A stretch of 64,000 nucleotides of DNA from Humidesulfovibrio sp. (GCF_031082295.1 NZ_JAVHLD010000005.1:117075-181074), one strand, 5' to 3'. Numbered from the stretch's first letter, positions 31,596 through 41,603 are shown. Notes: generated by a model from the letters alone, not told the origin. Numbers and translations: made by a program.

Positions 31596-32830
31596 GGGGT
31601 CTCCTTGTTGGCTTGAGGCCGCGCGGTGGGGATGCTGGCCTGCGCCGCCAGTTTCTTCTTCAGCTTCTGGATGCGCGCGAAGGACTGCCGCAGCCGCTCG
31701 TGGCTCACCTTGCCCTCGGCCACCAGCTCCATGAGCGCATCCAGGGTCTTGTCCGCGATGTTGGCGTCGAAATCAAGGTTGTTGCCGATGAGCAGAACAT
31801 CGGCACCGGCGTTCACGATGAGCCGCACCGATTCCTTCAGCCCGTAGCGTCCGGCCACGGCGCGCATCTGCAGGTCGTCGGTCACCACCACGCCCTCGAA
31901 GCCCAGGCCGCGCCGCAGCACGCCGTCGATGACGCGGCCCGAGAGCGTGGCCGGATAGTCCGGGTCCAGGCGCGCGTCGAACACATGGGCGGTCATGACC
32001 ATGTCCGCCAGGCCCTTGCGCGTCAGCTCGGCAAAGGGGACGAGTTCGGCTTCGGTCCAGGTGTCCGTAACGTCGGTGAAGCCCAGGTGGCTGTCCGCGC
32101 GGCTGGAGCCGTGGCCGGGGAAATGCTTGGCCGCGGTGAGCACGCCCTGGCCCTGGAGCCCCCAGGCAAAGGCACCGGCGCAGTCCGCGACGGCCTTGGG
32201 GTCGGCGGAGAAGCTGCGGCCCAGGCCGCCGATGACCGGGTTCGCCGTGTTCACGTTGACGTCCGCCACGGGGGCGAAGTCCAGGTTGATGCCGACGCCC
32301 ATCAGGGTGCGGCCAACGGTTTCGCCCGCGGCAAGGGCCAGGGTGGTGTCGGCGCCGGCTTGGCCGACAGGGCAGAGCTCGGCTGCGGCGGGCGTCTCGG
32401 CAAAGCCGCGCGCGGCCTTGAGGCGTTGCACCCGCCCGCCCTCCTGGTCCACGGCGATGAACAGCGGCGGTGAGCCTGCGGCCTTTGCCGCGGCCTGCAA
32501 GGCGCTGGTGAGCCGGGCGAGCTGCTGCGGGCTCTCGACGTTCCGGTCCGGGCTTTTCAGCGCCACGTCGCGGTCGAAGAGGATGACCCCGCCAAGATTC
32601 AGCCGCGCGATCTGCCCCAGGATAGGCAGCGCTTCCGGCGTGCCGAGGCCGGGCTCCGCGCCGCGAAAGCCCACCAGGAGCATCTGCCCGGCCATGCGCC
32701 TGAGCTCAGGGGTGGGCTCTTGCGGGCGCATGAGGGCGCAGCCGTCCAGAAGAGACAGGCACAGGGCCAGGACCGCCAGCAGGCGGCCTCGGCCAGGCGT
32801 GCGGCGCGGAATGCGCGCGGTAAAGGACAT
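31568..32830 (-). CDS. beta-N-acetylhexosaminidase-like glycoside hydrolase family 3 lipoprotein
   Basis: FIAVDQEGGRVQRL, KHFPGHGSSRADSHLG, VVTDDLQMRAV. Confidence 0.93.
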   Translation of the reverse strand: MSFTARIPRRTPGRGRLLAVLALCLSLLDGCALMRPQEPTPELRRMAGQMLLVGFRGAEPGLGTPEALPILGQIARLNLGGVILFDRDVALKSPDRNVESPQQLARLTSALQAAAKAAGSPPLFIAVDQEGGRVQRLKAARGFAETPAAAELCPVGQAGADTTLALAAGETVGRTLMGVGINLDFAPVADVNVNTANPVIGGLGRSFSADPKAVADCAGAFAWGLQGQGVLTAAKHFPGHGSSRADSHLGFTDVTDTWTEAELVPFAELTRKGLADMVMTAHVFDARLDPDYPATLSGRVIDGVLRRGLGFEGVVVTDDLQMRAVAGRYGLKESVRLIVNAGADVLLIGNNLDFDANIADKTLDALMELVAEGKVSHERLRQSFARIQKLKKKLAAQASIPTARPQANKETPCTSCSSTT

Positions 32831-32843
32831 GGGCCTTCGCCGC

Positions 32844-33128
32844 TTAGGCCCCTTCGGCGCCGAGGGAGAAGGTGCTCTCCATGTCGTAGCTGGAGATGAC
32901 CCGGTAGGAGATGAGGGTCTCCGAGCTGGTGATGCCGAGGATCTTGAGCATGTGGTCGGTGACGATGGAGGCCAGGTCGTCGTTGTCGCGGGCGCGGATG
33001 ATGGCCACCAGGTCGAAGCGTCCGCCCACGGAGTGGACTTCGCTGATGCCTCTGATCTCGACGAGCTTCTGGGCCACCACGTTGATGGCGTCGGGCTGAA
33101 CGTGCAGCAGTACGATTGCGTTGGTCAT
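32844..33128 (-). CDS. Lrp/AsnC ligand-binding (RAM) domain protein
   Basis: 94-aa stand-alone RAM domain: VAQKLVEIRGISEVHSVGGRFDLVAIIRARDNDDLASIV. Confidence 0.85.
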   Translation of the reverse strand: MTNAIVLLHVQPDAINVVAQKLVEIRGISEVHSVGGRFDLVAIIRARDNDDLASIVTDHMLKILGITSSETLISYRVISSYDMESTFSLGAEGA

Positions 33129-33191
33129 GACGATCCTCCGTTGTTTGTGTCTTTACCCCTTTGCCTCCCGCTGGTCAAAGGGAGAGGGGCG

Positions 33192-33222
33192 AAAAAAAGC
33201 CCCCGGAGCGAAATCCGGAGGC
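33192..33222 (-). terminator. rho-independent terminator downstream of RNA methyltransferase gene
   Basis: Minus strand: AGCCTCCGGATTTCGCTCCGGGGGCTTTTTTTC. Confidence 0.75.
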
Positions 33223-33294
33223 TGGTCGTCGGGGGCTTGCGCGGGGCTGCTCCAGGCCGGGGCGGCGAGGAAGGCCCGGCCCGGCGCTGTGCCG

Positions 33295-34467
33295 TCATCC
33301 CTCCCGGGGCGGCCTTCTGCTGCCCTGGTAGAGCTCGAACTCCAGCAGGCGGCATTCGATCTTGGCGTTGTAGAAGGGGATGCGCCGCTTGGGCTTGAGC
33401 CCCACGCGCTTGGCGAGTTCCGCGTTGCCGGTGAACACGTAGCCGCGCCAGCCGGGCAGGCGCTGCTTGAAGAAGTCGCCGATGGCGGCGTACGTCTCGG
33501 CCAGCTGCGCGATGTCGCCCAGGCGCTCGCCGTATTCCGGGTTCAGCACGCACACGCCGGGGCCTTCTGGAACCTCCGTCTCGCGGAAGTCGGCCACGGA
33601 GAACTCGATGTGGTCCTCCACGCCCGCGGTGCGGGCGTTCTGGCGCGCGGCCTCCACGGCCTGGGGGTCGTTGTCGCTGGCCAGGATGCGGCAGGGCAGG
33701 GTCTTTTTCGCCTGGGCGTGCAGCTCGCGGCGCAGGGCGTCGTAGGCCGCCTCGTCAAAGTCGATGAGGTGGCGGAAGGCGAAGTCGGGCCGGAGCAGGC
33801 CCGGCGCGCGGCCAAGGCCCAAAAGCGCGGCCTCGATGGCCAGGGTGCCGCTGCCGCACATGGGTGAGAGAAAATGTTCGGTTTGCGCGTCAAAGCGTGT
33901 GGCGAGGATGATTCCGGCGGCCAGGGACTCCTGCAGCGGAGCCTTGTGGGGCATCTTGCGATAGCCGCGCCGGGGCAGGGGGTAGCCGGTGGTGTCCAGG
34001 TACACGGTCACGTCCGAGCCGCGCCAGTGCAGGAACACGCACGCGCCCACCGGGTCCGGGCCGGAGTTGGGCCGCCTGCCCTCCTGCTCCTGGATGCGGT
34101 CCACGATGGCGTCCTTGGCCTTCTGGTTGGCGAAGCGCCCGTCCGTGACGAAATCGTTTTGCACCGAGGAGTCCACGGTGAGGTGCCCGTCCACGGGGAT
34201 GATGTCCTCCCAGGGCAGGCGGAACAGCTCGCGGCCCAGGGCGGTGGGATCGTCGGCACGGAAGCGCTCCAGCTCGTACAAGACGCGGTGCCCGGTGCGC
34301 AGGCTCAAGTTCAGGCGCATGCAGGTGTGCATGTCTCCCCGGGTCTCCACCGCGGCGGTGAGCTCCCGGGCGGGCAGGCCAAGGGCTTCAAGCTCGGCGC
34401 GCAGGAAGGGCGGCAGGGCCTTGGGACAGGTGACGAGGATGGGGCGTTGCCCGGCGGTGATTGTCAT
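33295..34467 (-). CDS. THUMP-domain class I SAM-dependent RNA methyltransferase (RlmL/YpsC-like)
   Basis: DPVGACVFLHWRGSDVTVYLDTTGYPLPRRGYR, SPMCGSGTLAIEAALLG, CVLNPEYGERL (NPPYGERL-like). Confidence 0.92.
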   Translation of the reverse strand: MTITAGQRPILVTCPKALPPFLRAELEALGLPARELTAAVETRGDMHTCMRLNLSLRTGHRVLYELERFRADDPTALGRELFRLPWEDIIPVDGHLTVDSSVQNDFVTDGRFANQKAKDAIVDRIQEQEGRRPNSGPDPVGACVFLHWRGSDVTVYLDTTGYPLPRRGYRKMPHKAPLQESLAAGIILATRFDAQTEHFLSPMCGSGTLAIEAALLGLGRAPGLLRPDFAFRHLIDFDEAAYDALRRELHAQAKKTLPCRILASDNDPQAVEAARQNARTAGVEDHIEFSVADFRETEVPEGPGVCVLNPEYGERLGDIAQLAETYAAIGDFFKQRLPGWRGYVFTGNAELAKRVGLKPKRRIPFYNAKIECRLLEFELYQGSRRPPREG

Positions 34468-34498
34468 GGGCGAGGTGAATCACGCCTTGTCGGCTGCG

Positions 34499-37400
34499 TC
34501 AAGCCCGGCGAGGATCCTGCCCCCCGGTTCTGGCTGCCGCCTTGGCGAAAGGCTCGGGCGCTTCCAGCAGGGCGGTCATCTCCTCCGCCGGCACCGGACG
34601 GCTGAAGTAATAGCCCTGGAACTCGCGGCAACCCAGGTTTGTCAGGAACCAGAGCTGCTCGGCGGTTTCCACGCCCTCGGCCACCACGCGCAGCTCCAGG
34701 TTGCGGGCCATGGTCAGGATGGTCTGGACGATGGCCGCGTCGTCCTCGTCCGTCGGCAGGTCGCTGACGAAGGAGCGGTCGATCTTGATGGCATCGATGG
34801 GCATCTTCTTGATGTAGCCCAGCGACGAGTATTCCTTGCCGAAGTCGTCGAGCACGATGGCCGCGCCCATCTTGGTCAGCTCGTTGAGGGCCTCGATGGT
34901 GGTTGGCAGGCTGCTCATGAGGGTGGTCTCGGTGATTTCGAGCTCCAGGGCGCTGGCGGGCAGGCCGACCTCCTCCAGGATGGACCGGATGCGCGCGGCC
35001 AGGCCCGGATGCAGGAATTGGCGCGGGGAGAGGTTCACGGCGAGGGTGAAGTTCTGTTGCCCGGCCTGGCGCCATTGCAGGGCCTGGGTGCAGGCAGTGC
35101 GCAGCACGATGTCCGACAGGGGCATGATGAGGCCCGTGTCCTCGGCCACGGAGATGAACTCGGCGGGCGCAACCAGGGTGCCGTCCTCCCTGCGCCAGCG
35201 CACCAGCGCCTCGGCCCCGCTGATGATGTTGCCGGGTTCCAGCACCTTGGGCTGGTAGAAGACCTCAAGGCCGCCGGAGGCCAGGGCGCGGCGCAGGCCG
35301 GTGGCGATCATGAGCCTGCGCACAACCTGGTCGTTCAGCTCGTTGGTGAAGAAATCGAAGGTGTTGCGCCCGCGTTCCTTGGCCCGGTACATGGCCAGGT
35401 CGGCGTTCTTCAGCAGGTCCTCGGGCGTGTCGCCGTAGGCGGGGAACATGGCCAGGCCGATGGACAGGCCCATGTGCAGGTTGTGCTCGTCCAGCTCGAA
35501 GGGTGCGGCGAAGGTGTCCAGAATGTGGCTGGCCACGCTGGCCACGGCCTCGGCGCTGGTCGGGCCGTCCATGACCACCACGAACTCGTCGCCGCCCAGG
35601 CGGGCCACGGTGTCCCGGCGGCGGACAACGCCGCTCAGGCGTTGGGCCACCATGGTCAGCAGCCTGTCGCCCAGGGAGTGCCCGAGGGAGTCGTTGATGT
35701 CCTTGAAGCGGTCCAGGTCCATGAGCAGCACGGCGAGGTTTTGGCTGTCGCGCCGGGCCGACTCCACCGAGCGCTCCAGGCGGTCGTGCAGCAGCAGGCG
35801 GTTGGGCAGGCCGGTGAGGGCGTCGTGGAAGGCCTGGTGGCGCAATTGTTTCTCGGCGCGCTTCTGCTCGGTGATGTCTTCCAGGGCCGCCACGCTGGTC
35901 TTGGTGCCCGGCAGCATGGCCACGGTGAGCCGTACGATCCGGTGCTCGCCGCTGGAGTTGACGAATTCCGTCTCGTAGTTGCGCGGGGCCAGTTCCGGGG
36001 AGACGCGGCGCTTCACGTGGTGGCGCAGCATCATCTCCACGCTCTCGGGCGAGAAGAACTCGGTCCAGCTCATGCGCCCTTCCACCATCTGCCGCTGCAG
36101 GCCGGAGAGCTTCTCGAACTCCTGGTTGGCCCGGGAGATGGTGGTGTCCTCCTCGATGAGCACTGTGGCCGTTCCGGTGTTCATGAACAGGGTGCGGTAG
36201 GTCTCCTCGGAGCGCTCCAGGGCTTCCTTGGCCTTGAGCAGGTCGTCCACGTCGATGAAGGTCTCGAGCAGGATGATCTTGCCGCCGCGGTCGATGCGCG
36301 AGACGGACTTCAGGATGGCCCGTGTGCTGCCATCCGCGCGCAGCAGCTTGCGCACGGCCTGCTCGCCGTTCTGGCCCAGGTCGACGATGGGGCACTGGTC
36401 CTGGGCGTTGGGGCAGACGAATCCGTGGCAGATGCGGCCGATGATCTCCTCGCGGGTGCGGCCGGCCAGGGTGGCGGCGAAGGCGTTGACCTCCACGATG
36501 CGGCGGCTCTGCGGATCGACCAGCATGACTCCGGCGTGGATGGAGTCGAGAATGTGCTGGAGGAACTGCTCCTGGGCCTCGGTGGCGGCGCACTGGGTGG
36601 CCAGCCCCTGGCGGGAGAACTGCAGCTCGCTCAGCATGTCGTTGATGCGCTTGGCCAGGGCGGCCAGCTCGTCCGTGCCGGGCATGTCCACCTGGCCGAG
36701 CACAGTGCCGCTGGCGTTGACCGCTTCCACCTGTTCGCGCAGGCGCAGCACGCGCCGCAGCACGCGCAGCTCAAGGAAAAGGAACAGGGCGCCCAGGAAC
36801 AGCAGGCCGAAGCCGCTCATCCAGAGCTGGCTGTGGGTCAGGGCCAGGTCTCCCTGTTCCATGATCTCGCGCCGTTCGCGCACGACGAGCCTCAGGGCGG
36901 GGTAGCCCCAAATGTCCGTCATGACAGTGGCCCCGGCCACGATGTCGTCGTTCAGCGGGGCCACGGCGATATCGCCCACGGGCACCCGGATGCGGTCCGC
37001 CAGGTCTGGCGGCAGGGGAGTGTCGGCGGGTTCCAGGGTGAGCGGCAGGCGAACGCGTTCGGAGATTTGTGCGGCCTCCTGGCTGCCCAGGGGGCGGGCC
37101 ATCACCAGGGTGCCGGCGGCTGGGCCGGTGGCCTCGCTGGTGAGGATGGGGCTGGCCGCCACCAGCAGAACCCCCTGGGGCAGCTGCACCAGGCCCTTGA
37201 CGCGGTCCTCGGCATGCTTCCCGGCCAGCAGGGCGGAGCCGGGGTGCAGGCGCTCCATGAACCCCTCGGGCAGAGGCGCCTTGGCCCCCTTGGCCGGGTC
37301 CACGCCCATGGCCAGCTTCACCGCGCCCTTGGCGTCGAGGAAGACGATGGCCGAGAGGCGCAGGGAGGCCAGGGTGCGGTCGTTCAAATTGGAGCTGATG

Positions 37401-37651
37401 AAGTCCGGGCTCTTGTCCTGCATGAACAGCACGGTGTCGTCCCACACCGCCCAGTCCACAAGCAGGTCGTCGAGTTTTTGGAGATCGTCCTTGATGGCGT
37501 TCTTGGCGCGCTCGACGTTCTTTCTCGTTTGCGACTGCTCAAGCGCCAGGAAGCTGGTGTCGATGATGGTGTGGGTGGACGCAAGCAACACCGCGAGCAG
37601 GGTCAAGGTGCCCAGGCCCGTCAGTAGAAGTGTTGCCTTGCGCAGTGTCAT
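34499..37651 (-). CDS. CHASE4-PAS-GGDEF-EAL cyclic-di-GMP protein
   Basis: Two TM segments flanking CHASE4-like region, PAS domains, RLGGDEFVVVM, GAEALVRW; intact GGDEF and EAL motifs. Confidence 0.93.
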   Translation of the reverse strand: MTLRKATLLLTGLGTLTLLAVLLASTHTIIDTSFLALEQSQTRKNVERAKNAIKDDLQKLDDLLVDWAVWDDTVLFMQDKSPDFISSNLNDRTLASLRLSAIVFLDAKGAVKLAMGVDPAKGAKAPLPEGFMERLHPGSALLAGKHAEDRVKGLVQLPQGVLLVAASPILTSEATGPAAGTLVMARPLGSQEAAQISERVRLPLTLEPADTPLPPDLADRIRVPVGDIAVAPLNDDIVAGATVMTDIWGYPALRLVVRERREIMEQGDLALTHSQLWMSGFGLLFLGALFLFLELRVLRRVLRLREQVEAVNASGTVLGQVDMPGTDELAALAKRINDMLSELQFSRQGLATQCAATEAQEQFLQHILDSIHAGVMLVDPQSRRIVEVNAFAATLAGRTREEIIGRICHGFVCPNAQDQCPIVDLGQNGEQAVRKLLRADGSTRAILKSVSRIDRGGKIILLETFIDVDDLLKAKEALERSEETYRTLFMNTGTATVLIEEDTTISRANQEFEKLSGLQRQMVEGRMSWTEFFSPESVEMMLRHHVKRRVSPELAPRNYETEFVNSSGEHRIVRLTVAMLPGTKTSVAALEDITEQKRAEKQLRHQAFHDALTGLPNRLLLHDRLERSVESARRDSQNLAVLLMDLDRFKDINDSLGHSLGDRLLTMVAQRLSGVVRRRDTVARLGGDEFVVVMDGPTSAEAVASVASHILDTFAAPFELDEHNLHMGLSIGLAMFPAYGDTPEDLLKNADLAMYRAKERGRNTFDFFTNELNDQVVRRLMIATGLRRALASGGLEVFYQPKVLEPGNIISGAEALVRWRREDGTLVAPAEFISVAEDTGLIMPLSDIVLRTACTQALQWRQAGQQNFTLAVNLSPRQFLHPGLAARIRSILEEVGLPASALELEITETTLMSSLPTTIEALNELTKMGAAIVLDDFGKEYSSLGYIKKMPIDAIKIDRSFVSDLPTDEDDAAIVQTILTMARNLELRVVAEGVETAEQLWFLTNLGCREFQGYYFSRPVPAEEMTALLEAPEPFAKAAARTGGQDPRRA

Positions 37652-37849
37652 GCAGCCTCGCCTGTAAGCTCTCTGCTCCCTCGACGAATTTCGAAGGAAT
37701 GCCGCCTTCATGGATACTTAGCAAAAAGAAAGTTGCATGAACAGAAAAAATAGCTGCCGCGATGAATTTTCGCAAAAGGTGTGGGGAGCTTAACCGCCTG
37801 TGTTGTATCGAATGTTTATTCTCTGGGGCGTGCGGCGTCCTTGGCGGCG

Positions 37850-38041
37850 GCGAGGGTCCGGGGTGCGCAGGCGATCCTCCTGTGCTGGCGCCTCCACAGG
37901 GTCGATCGGGTTGGCCCTGGTCCACCAGCCCTCCAGGGGGGCCTCGGTGAATTCCACCCGGTGCACGAACTTGATGCTCTTGTAGGCCAGGTCGAAGGGG
38001 CTCACCACGCGGGCCGGGGCGCCGCGGGAAGTCTTGCCTTG
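37850..38041 (-). pseudogene. C-terminal remnant of a sulfite-oxidase-like molybdopterin oxidoreductase
   Basis: Minus frame: GKTSRGAPARVVSPFDLAYKSIKFVHRVEFTEAPLEGWWTRANPIDPVEAPAQEDRLRTPDPR; resembles the end of SUOX-fold proteins, no upstream portion present. Confidence 0.5.
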
Positions 38042-38102
38042 CGTGCACAGCCCGGCTACTCTGGATGGCACAAACGCTCAATTCTTCGCGGAGGCCACGT
38101 TC

Positions 38103-38729
38103 ATGCACATCGAATCGTTCAACCTGGGACCGCTTGAGACCAACTGCCACGTGCTCTCCCACCTGGGTCAGGCCGTGGTCGTGGACCCCGGCGGAGACCC
38201 GGCCCAGGTCCTTGATTATCTGAGCGCCGAGAAGCTCGCGCTGACGCACATCCTGGTCACGCACCTGCACTTCGACCATATCTATGGATGCGCCAGGCTC
38301 GCCCGCGCGACCAAGGCGCCCGTGCTCGCCCCGGAGGGCGACGCCGCGCTCATGCAGACCGAGCTTGGCAACGGCGGCCTGTACGGCTTTCCGAGGGTGG
38401 AGCCCTTCGAAAGCTCGCCCGCGCCCACTGGCCCGGCCACCTTCGCCGGGCTGGAATGCCTGTGCCTGCCCACGCCGGGGCATTCGCCCGGCAGCACGAC
38501 CTACTACTTCCCCCAGGCTGGCGCGGCCTTTGTCGGCGACCTCATCTTCTACCGCTCCGTGGGCCGCACCGACTTCCCCGGCGGCAGTTCCGCCACGCTG
38601 AAGCAATCCGTGCAGGAAAAGATCTTCACCCTGCCGGGAGACACCGTGCTGTATTCCGGCCACGGCCTGGAAACCACCGTGGACTCCGAACGCACCCACA
38701 ACCCGTTCTTCATGGACGACATGCTGTAA
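38103..38729 (+). CDS. MBL-fold metallo-hydrolase (glyoxalase II-like)
   Basis: THLHFDHIYGCARL, PTPGHSPGSTTYYF, FVGDLIF, SGHGLETTVDSERTHNPF. Confidence 0.93.
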   Translation: MHIESFNLGPLETNCHVLSHLGQAVVVDPGGDPAQVLDYLSAEKLALTHILVTHLHFDHIYGCARLARATKAPVLAPEGDAALMQTELGNGGLYGFPRVEPFESSPAPTGPATFAGLECLCLPTPGHSPGSTTYYFPQAGAAFVGDLIFYRSVGRTDFPGGSSATLKQSVQEKIFTLPGDTVLYSGHGLETTVDSERTHNPFFMDDML

Positions 38730-38822
38730 AATGTGAAAAATCCCAGGTAACGCGGTTGTTGCTATGTCTGCCAAGCTCAAGCCGACGTGGTGCCTTCAAC
38801 TTGTAATGTACGAGGAAATAGT

Positions 38823-39113
38823 ATGCGACTCATGCTTGTTGCTACTTCTCTGTGTTTCTTGCTGTTCTCTGGCTCCCTGGCCCTGGCTCAACAGCCCCAG
38901 GCAAGAAAGAGTGCGCCGATACTAAGTCAAGCTGAGAGGGACAGCATTTGCGCAAAGGCTAGAAAGCAGGCCCTGGCTAACAGAATGGGTGAACTAAGCG
39001 AGGAAACTTGTAAGCTACTGGTCGAGGAAGAAGAGATGACGAGGAGGAGGAAGGCGGGGGTGCCGGACAACGAACCCATTGGCATGGGCATGTCCCAGAA
39101 ATATAAGTTTTAG
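38823..39113 (+). CDS. small secreted hypothetical protein
   Basis: 96 aa with signal peptide MRLMLVATSLCFLLFSGSLALAQ; lower GC than surroundings. Confidence 0.55.
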   Translation: MRLMLVATSLCFLLFSGSLALAQQPQARKSAPILSQAERDSICAKARKQALANRMGELSEETCKLLVEEEEMTRRRKAGVPDNEPIGMGMSQKYKF

Positions 39114-39190
39114 GAGACCGTTGCGTTCAAGGCCGTGCGGGGTATGCCATGACGACCATCGATTTGCGCGACAAGTGTTGAGGGCTGGGC

Positions 39191-39385
39191 ATGGAGGTCG
39201 GGTGGCACCTCCGTTTCAGCCGCGAGGACGAGCTCGTGTTTCTGGTGCGCGCCGGGCTTTTGCCCAATGTCGAGGACGCGGTGTTCGTGGCCGGTGACTG
39301 GCTGCTGAGCTGGGAGCCGGACCCCGGGGACCCGGACCACGCGGCCGCGCGGGTGACGCGCAAGGTTCCGCGCGGCGGATCGTAG
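39191..39385 (+). CDS. hypothetical protein
   Basis: 64-aa ORF MEVGWHLRFSREDELVFLVRAGLLPNVEDAV; plausible length and composition but no recognised family. Confidence 0.35.
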   Translation: MEVGWHLRFSREDELVFLVRAGLLPNVEDAVFVAGDWLLSWEPDPGDPDHAAARVTRKVPRGGS

Positions 39386-39456
39386 CCGCCCGAATCCGGC
39401 CCAAGCCGCCGGTTCACGCGCAATGAAGCGCCGAGAACGCTGGAGGAGGACCCGCC

Positions 39457-40074
39457 ATGCCTGAGCTGGACACGTCCGTGCTGATCCTTGAGTGCAGCCA
39501 CAGGGCCGGCGGCAATTCCGACGCCGCGGCGGAGCTGGTGGCGCGCGGCGTGCGCGAGGCCGGCGGCTCGGCCCGGGTGGTGGCCGTGCGCGACTATTCG
39601 GTGCTGGCCTGCCTGGCCTGCCGGGCCTGCGCCAAGCACAAGGACTCTGCCTGCGTGCTGCGCAGGAAGGACCAGGCCGAGGAGCTGTTCGCGCTGCTGC
39701 TGGCAGCGCCCAGCGTGGTCTTCTGCTCGCCCGTCTATTTCTACGCGCTGCCGTCGTTGTGCAAGACCTGGATCGACCGCTCCCAGCGCTTCTGGGAGGC
39801 GAAACGAAAGGGCGACGCCTGGCTGCTCGCGTATCCGGAGCGCCAGGGCTTCGCCTGTCTGGTGGGCGGCCAGCCCATGGGGCAGAAGCTTTTCGAGGGC
39901 GCGCGCCTGACGCTCAAGTACTTCCTGGTGAATTTCGCCGTGGCCCTGGCCGAGCCGGTGGGGCTGCGCGGCAAGGACGAGCCCGGCGATCTCTTGGCCG
40001 ACCCCCTGGCCGTGGACCGCGCCCTGGCCCTGGGGCGAGAGGCCTGGGCCGCCGCGCAGGGCGCGTTGAAATGA
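39457..40074 (+). CDS. flavodoxin/NADPH-dependent FMN reductase family protein
   Basis: ILECSHRAGGNSDAAAELVARG, FCSPVYFYALPSLCKTWIDRSQRFW. Confidence 0.9.
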   Translation: MPELDTSVLILECSHRAGGNSDAAAELVARGVREAGGSARVVAVRDYSVLACLACRACAKHKDSACVLRRKDQAEELFALLLAAPSVVFCSPVYFYALPSLCKTWIDRSQRFWEAKRKGDAWLLAYPERQGFACLVGGQPMGQKLFEGARLTLKYFLVNFAVALAEPVGLRGKDEPGDLLADPLAVDRALALGREAWAAAQGALK

Positions 40075-40859
40075 TCCGCCGGGGACTGGAGCGCGTCTCC
40101 GCAACCCTGGCCGGACTGGCCGGACCCCTGCTGGCGCCTCTGCTGCTGGACGACGCCCGCTGCCCCGGTTGCGGAGGCGTGGCCCCGCGTCAGCCCAGGC
40201 AGGACGTGGGGCTGTGCGCGGATTGCCGCCAGGCCCTGGCCCCGCAGGAGGCGGCGGCCTGCTCCGGTTGCGGCCAGCCGCTTTGCACGGACGAGGCGGC
40301 ACCGCAGGCGGCGGCGCCGCTCTGTCCGGCCTGCCAGGACTCTCCGCGCCCGTGGGGGCGCCTGGTGTGCTGGGGGGAATACGATGGCCGCCTGCGCGAG
40401 CTGGTCCTGGGCTACAAGTTCGAGGCGCGCCTCGGGCTCGGGCGCCAGTTGCAGGAATGCCTGGCAGCGGCTTTCGAGAGCGCCGCCGCGCGGCACCCGG
40501 AGCTGGCGGGGTGCGAGCTCGTGGTGCCGGTGCCGCTGCATCCGGCGCGGCTGTTGCGGCGCGGGTTCAACCAGAGCCGGGAGTTGGCGAGGCTTCTGGC
40601 GCGCCGCCGGGGTCTGCCCATCCGCCAGGAGGCGCTCTTGCGCGTGCGGCGCACCAAACCGCAGATGGAGCTCGACCGCTCCGCCCGGGCGGAGAACATC
40701 CGCGGGGCCTTTGCGGCCGATGCCGGGCTTTTGGCGGGCCGCACCGCGCTTTTGGTGGACGACATCATGACAACGGGCTCGACATTGGAAGAATGTTCGC
40801 GCATGATGCTTGCCGCCGGTGCGGCGCAGGTGCACGTGCTGGTTTTGTGCCGGGCTTGA
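40071..40859 (+). CDS. ComF family phosphoribosyltransferase-like protein
   Basis: Cys motifs CPGC/CADC/CSGC/CPAC and PRPP-binding TALLVDDIMTTGSTLEEC. Confidence 0.92.
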   Translation: MIRRGLERVSATLAGLAGPLLAPLLLDDARCPGCGGVAPRQPRQDVGLCADCRQALAPQEAAACSGCGQPLCTDEAAPQAAAPLCPACQDSPRPWGRLVCWGEYDGRLRELVLGYKFEARLGLGRQLQECLAAAFESAAARHPELAGCELVVPVPLHPARLLRRGFNQSRELARLLARRRGLPIRQEALLRVRRTKPQMELDRSARAENIRGAFAADAGLLAGRTALLVDDIMTTGSTLEECSRMMLAAGAAQVHVLVLCRA

Positions 40860-40899
40860 GGCCAGTCTGCGGAGGCGAAAAATAATCGTCACGCGGCGC

Positions 40900-40929
40900 T
40901 TGACTTTTCCCGGCAGTTGAAGCTAAAAG
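40900..40929 (+). promoter_or_regulatory. sigma-70-type promoter upstream of rplU
   Basis: TTGACT, 18-nt spacer, TAAAAG. Confidence 0.5.
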
Positions 40930-40959
40930 ACCCCCTCTTACGCGATGGAGGTATTCGCA

Positions 40960-41271
40960 ATGTTCGCAATCATCGAGACCGGCGGTAAGCAGTACCGCGT
41001 GGAACAGGGACTCGAGTTCAAGGTGGAGCTGCTTCAGGCTGAGGCCGGCAGCGAATTGGCCCTGGACAAGGTTCTGCTGGTGTCCGCCAATGGCGACACC
41101 AAGATCGGCGCTCCCTACCTGGAAGGCGCCAAAGTGTCCTGTGAAGTCCTTGGCCATGGCCGCGGCGAGAAGATCTTCGTGTTCAAGAAGAAGCGCCGCA
41201 ACGACTTCCACAAGAAGACCGGACACCGTCAGGACTACACCAGCCTGAAGGTCAAATCCATCCAGGCTTAA
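40960..41271 (+). CDS. rplU: 50S ribosomal protein L21
   Basis: MFAIIETGGKQYRVEQG...KKRRNDFHKKTGHRQDYTSLKV. Confidence 0.97.
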   Translation: MFAIIETGGKQYRVEQGLEFKVELLQAEAGSELALDKVLLVSANGDTKIGAPYLEGAKVSCEVLGHGRGEKIFVFKKKRRNDFHKKTGHRQDYTSLKVKSIQA

Positions 41272-41292
41272 GCCCCCTGAAGGAGAACTGAT

Positions 41293-41562
41293 ATGGCTCA
41301 CAAGAAAGCGGGCGGCAGCTCCAGAAACGGCCGCGACAGCGCCGGACAGCGCCGGGGCGTCAAGCGTTACGGTGGTCAGAAGGTCCTGGCCGGCAACATC
41401 CTCGTTCGCCAGGTTGGAACTTCCATTCACCCCGGCAAGAACGTCGGCCTTGGCAAGGACTTCACCCTGTTCGCCCTGGTGGACGGAGAGGTCAAGTACG
41501 AGAAGTACATGCGCAACAACAAGGTCAAGACCCGGGTGCACATTCTGCCCGTGAGCGCCTAG
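41293..41562 (+). CDS. rpmA: 50S ribosomal protein L27
   Basis: [40 protein letters not shown]. Confidence 0.97.
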   Translation: MAHKKAGGSSRNGRDSAGQRRGVKRYGGQKVLAGNILVRQVGTSIHPGKNVGLGKDFTLFALVDGEVKYEKYMRNNKVKTRVHILPVSA

Positions 41563-41603
41563 GCACAAGGCTCTAGCACCCAACTCTCTACAGATCCGAA
41601 CGG

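Noticed and set aside
33989-37627. 1212-aa plus-strand ORF opposite the GGDEF-EAL gene
   Set aside because: Shadow ORF in high-GC DNA; the minus strand has clear PAS/GGDEF/EAL motifs and the plus translation is low-complexity (His/Gly/Gln-rich).
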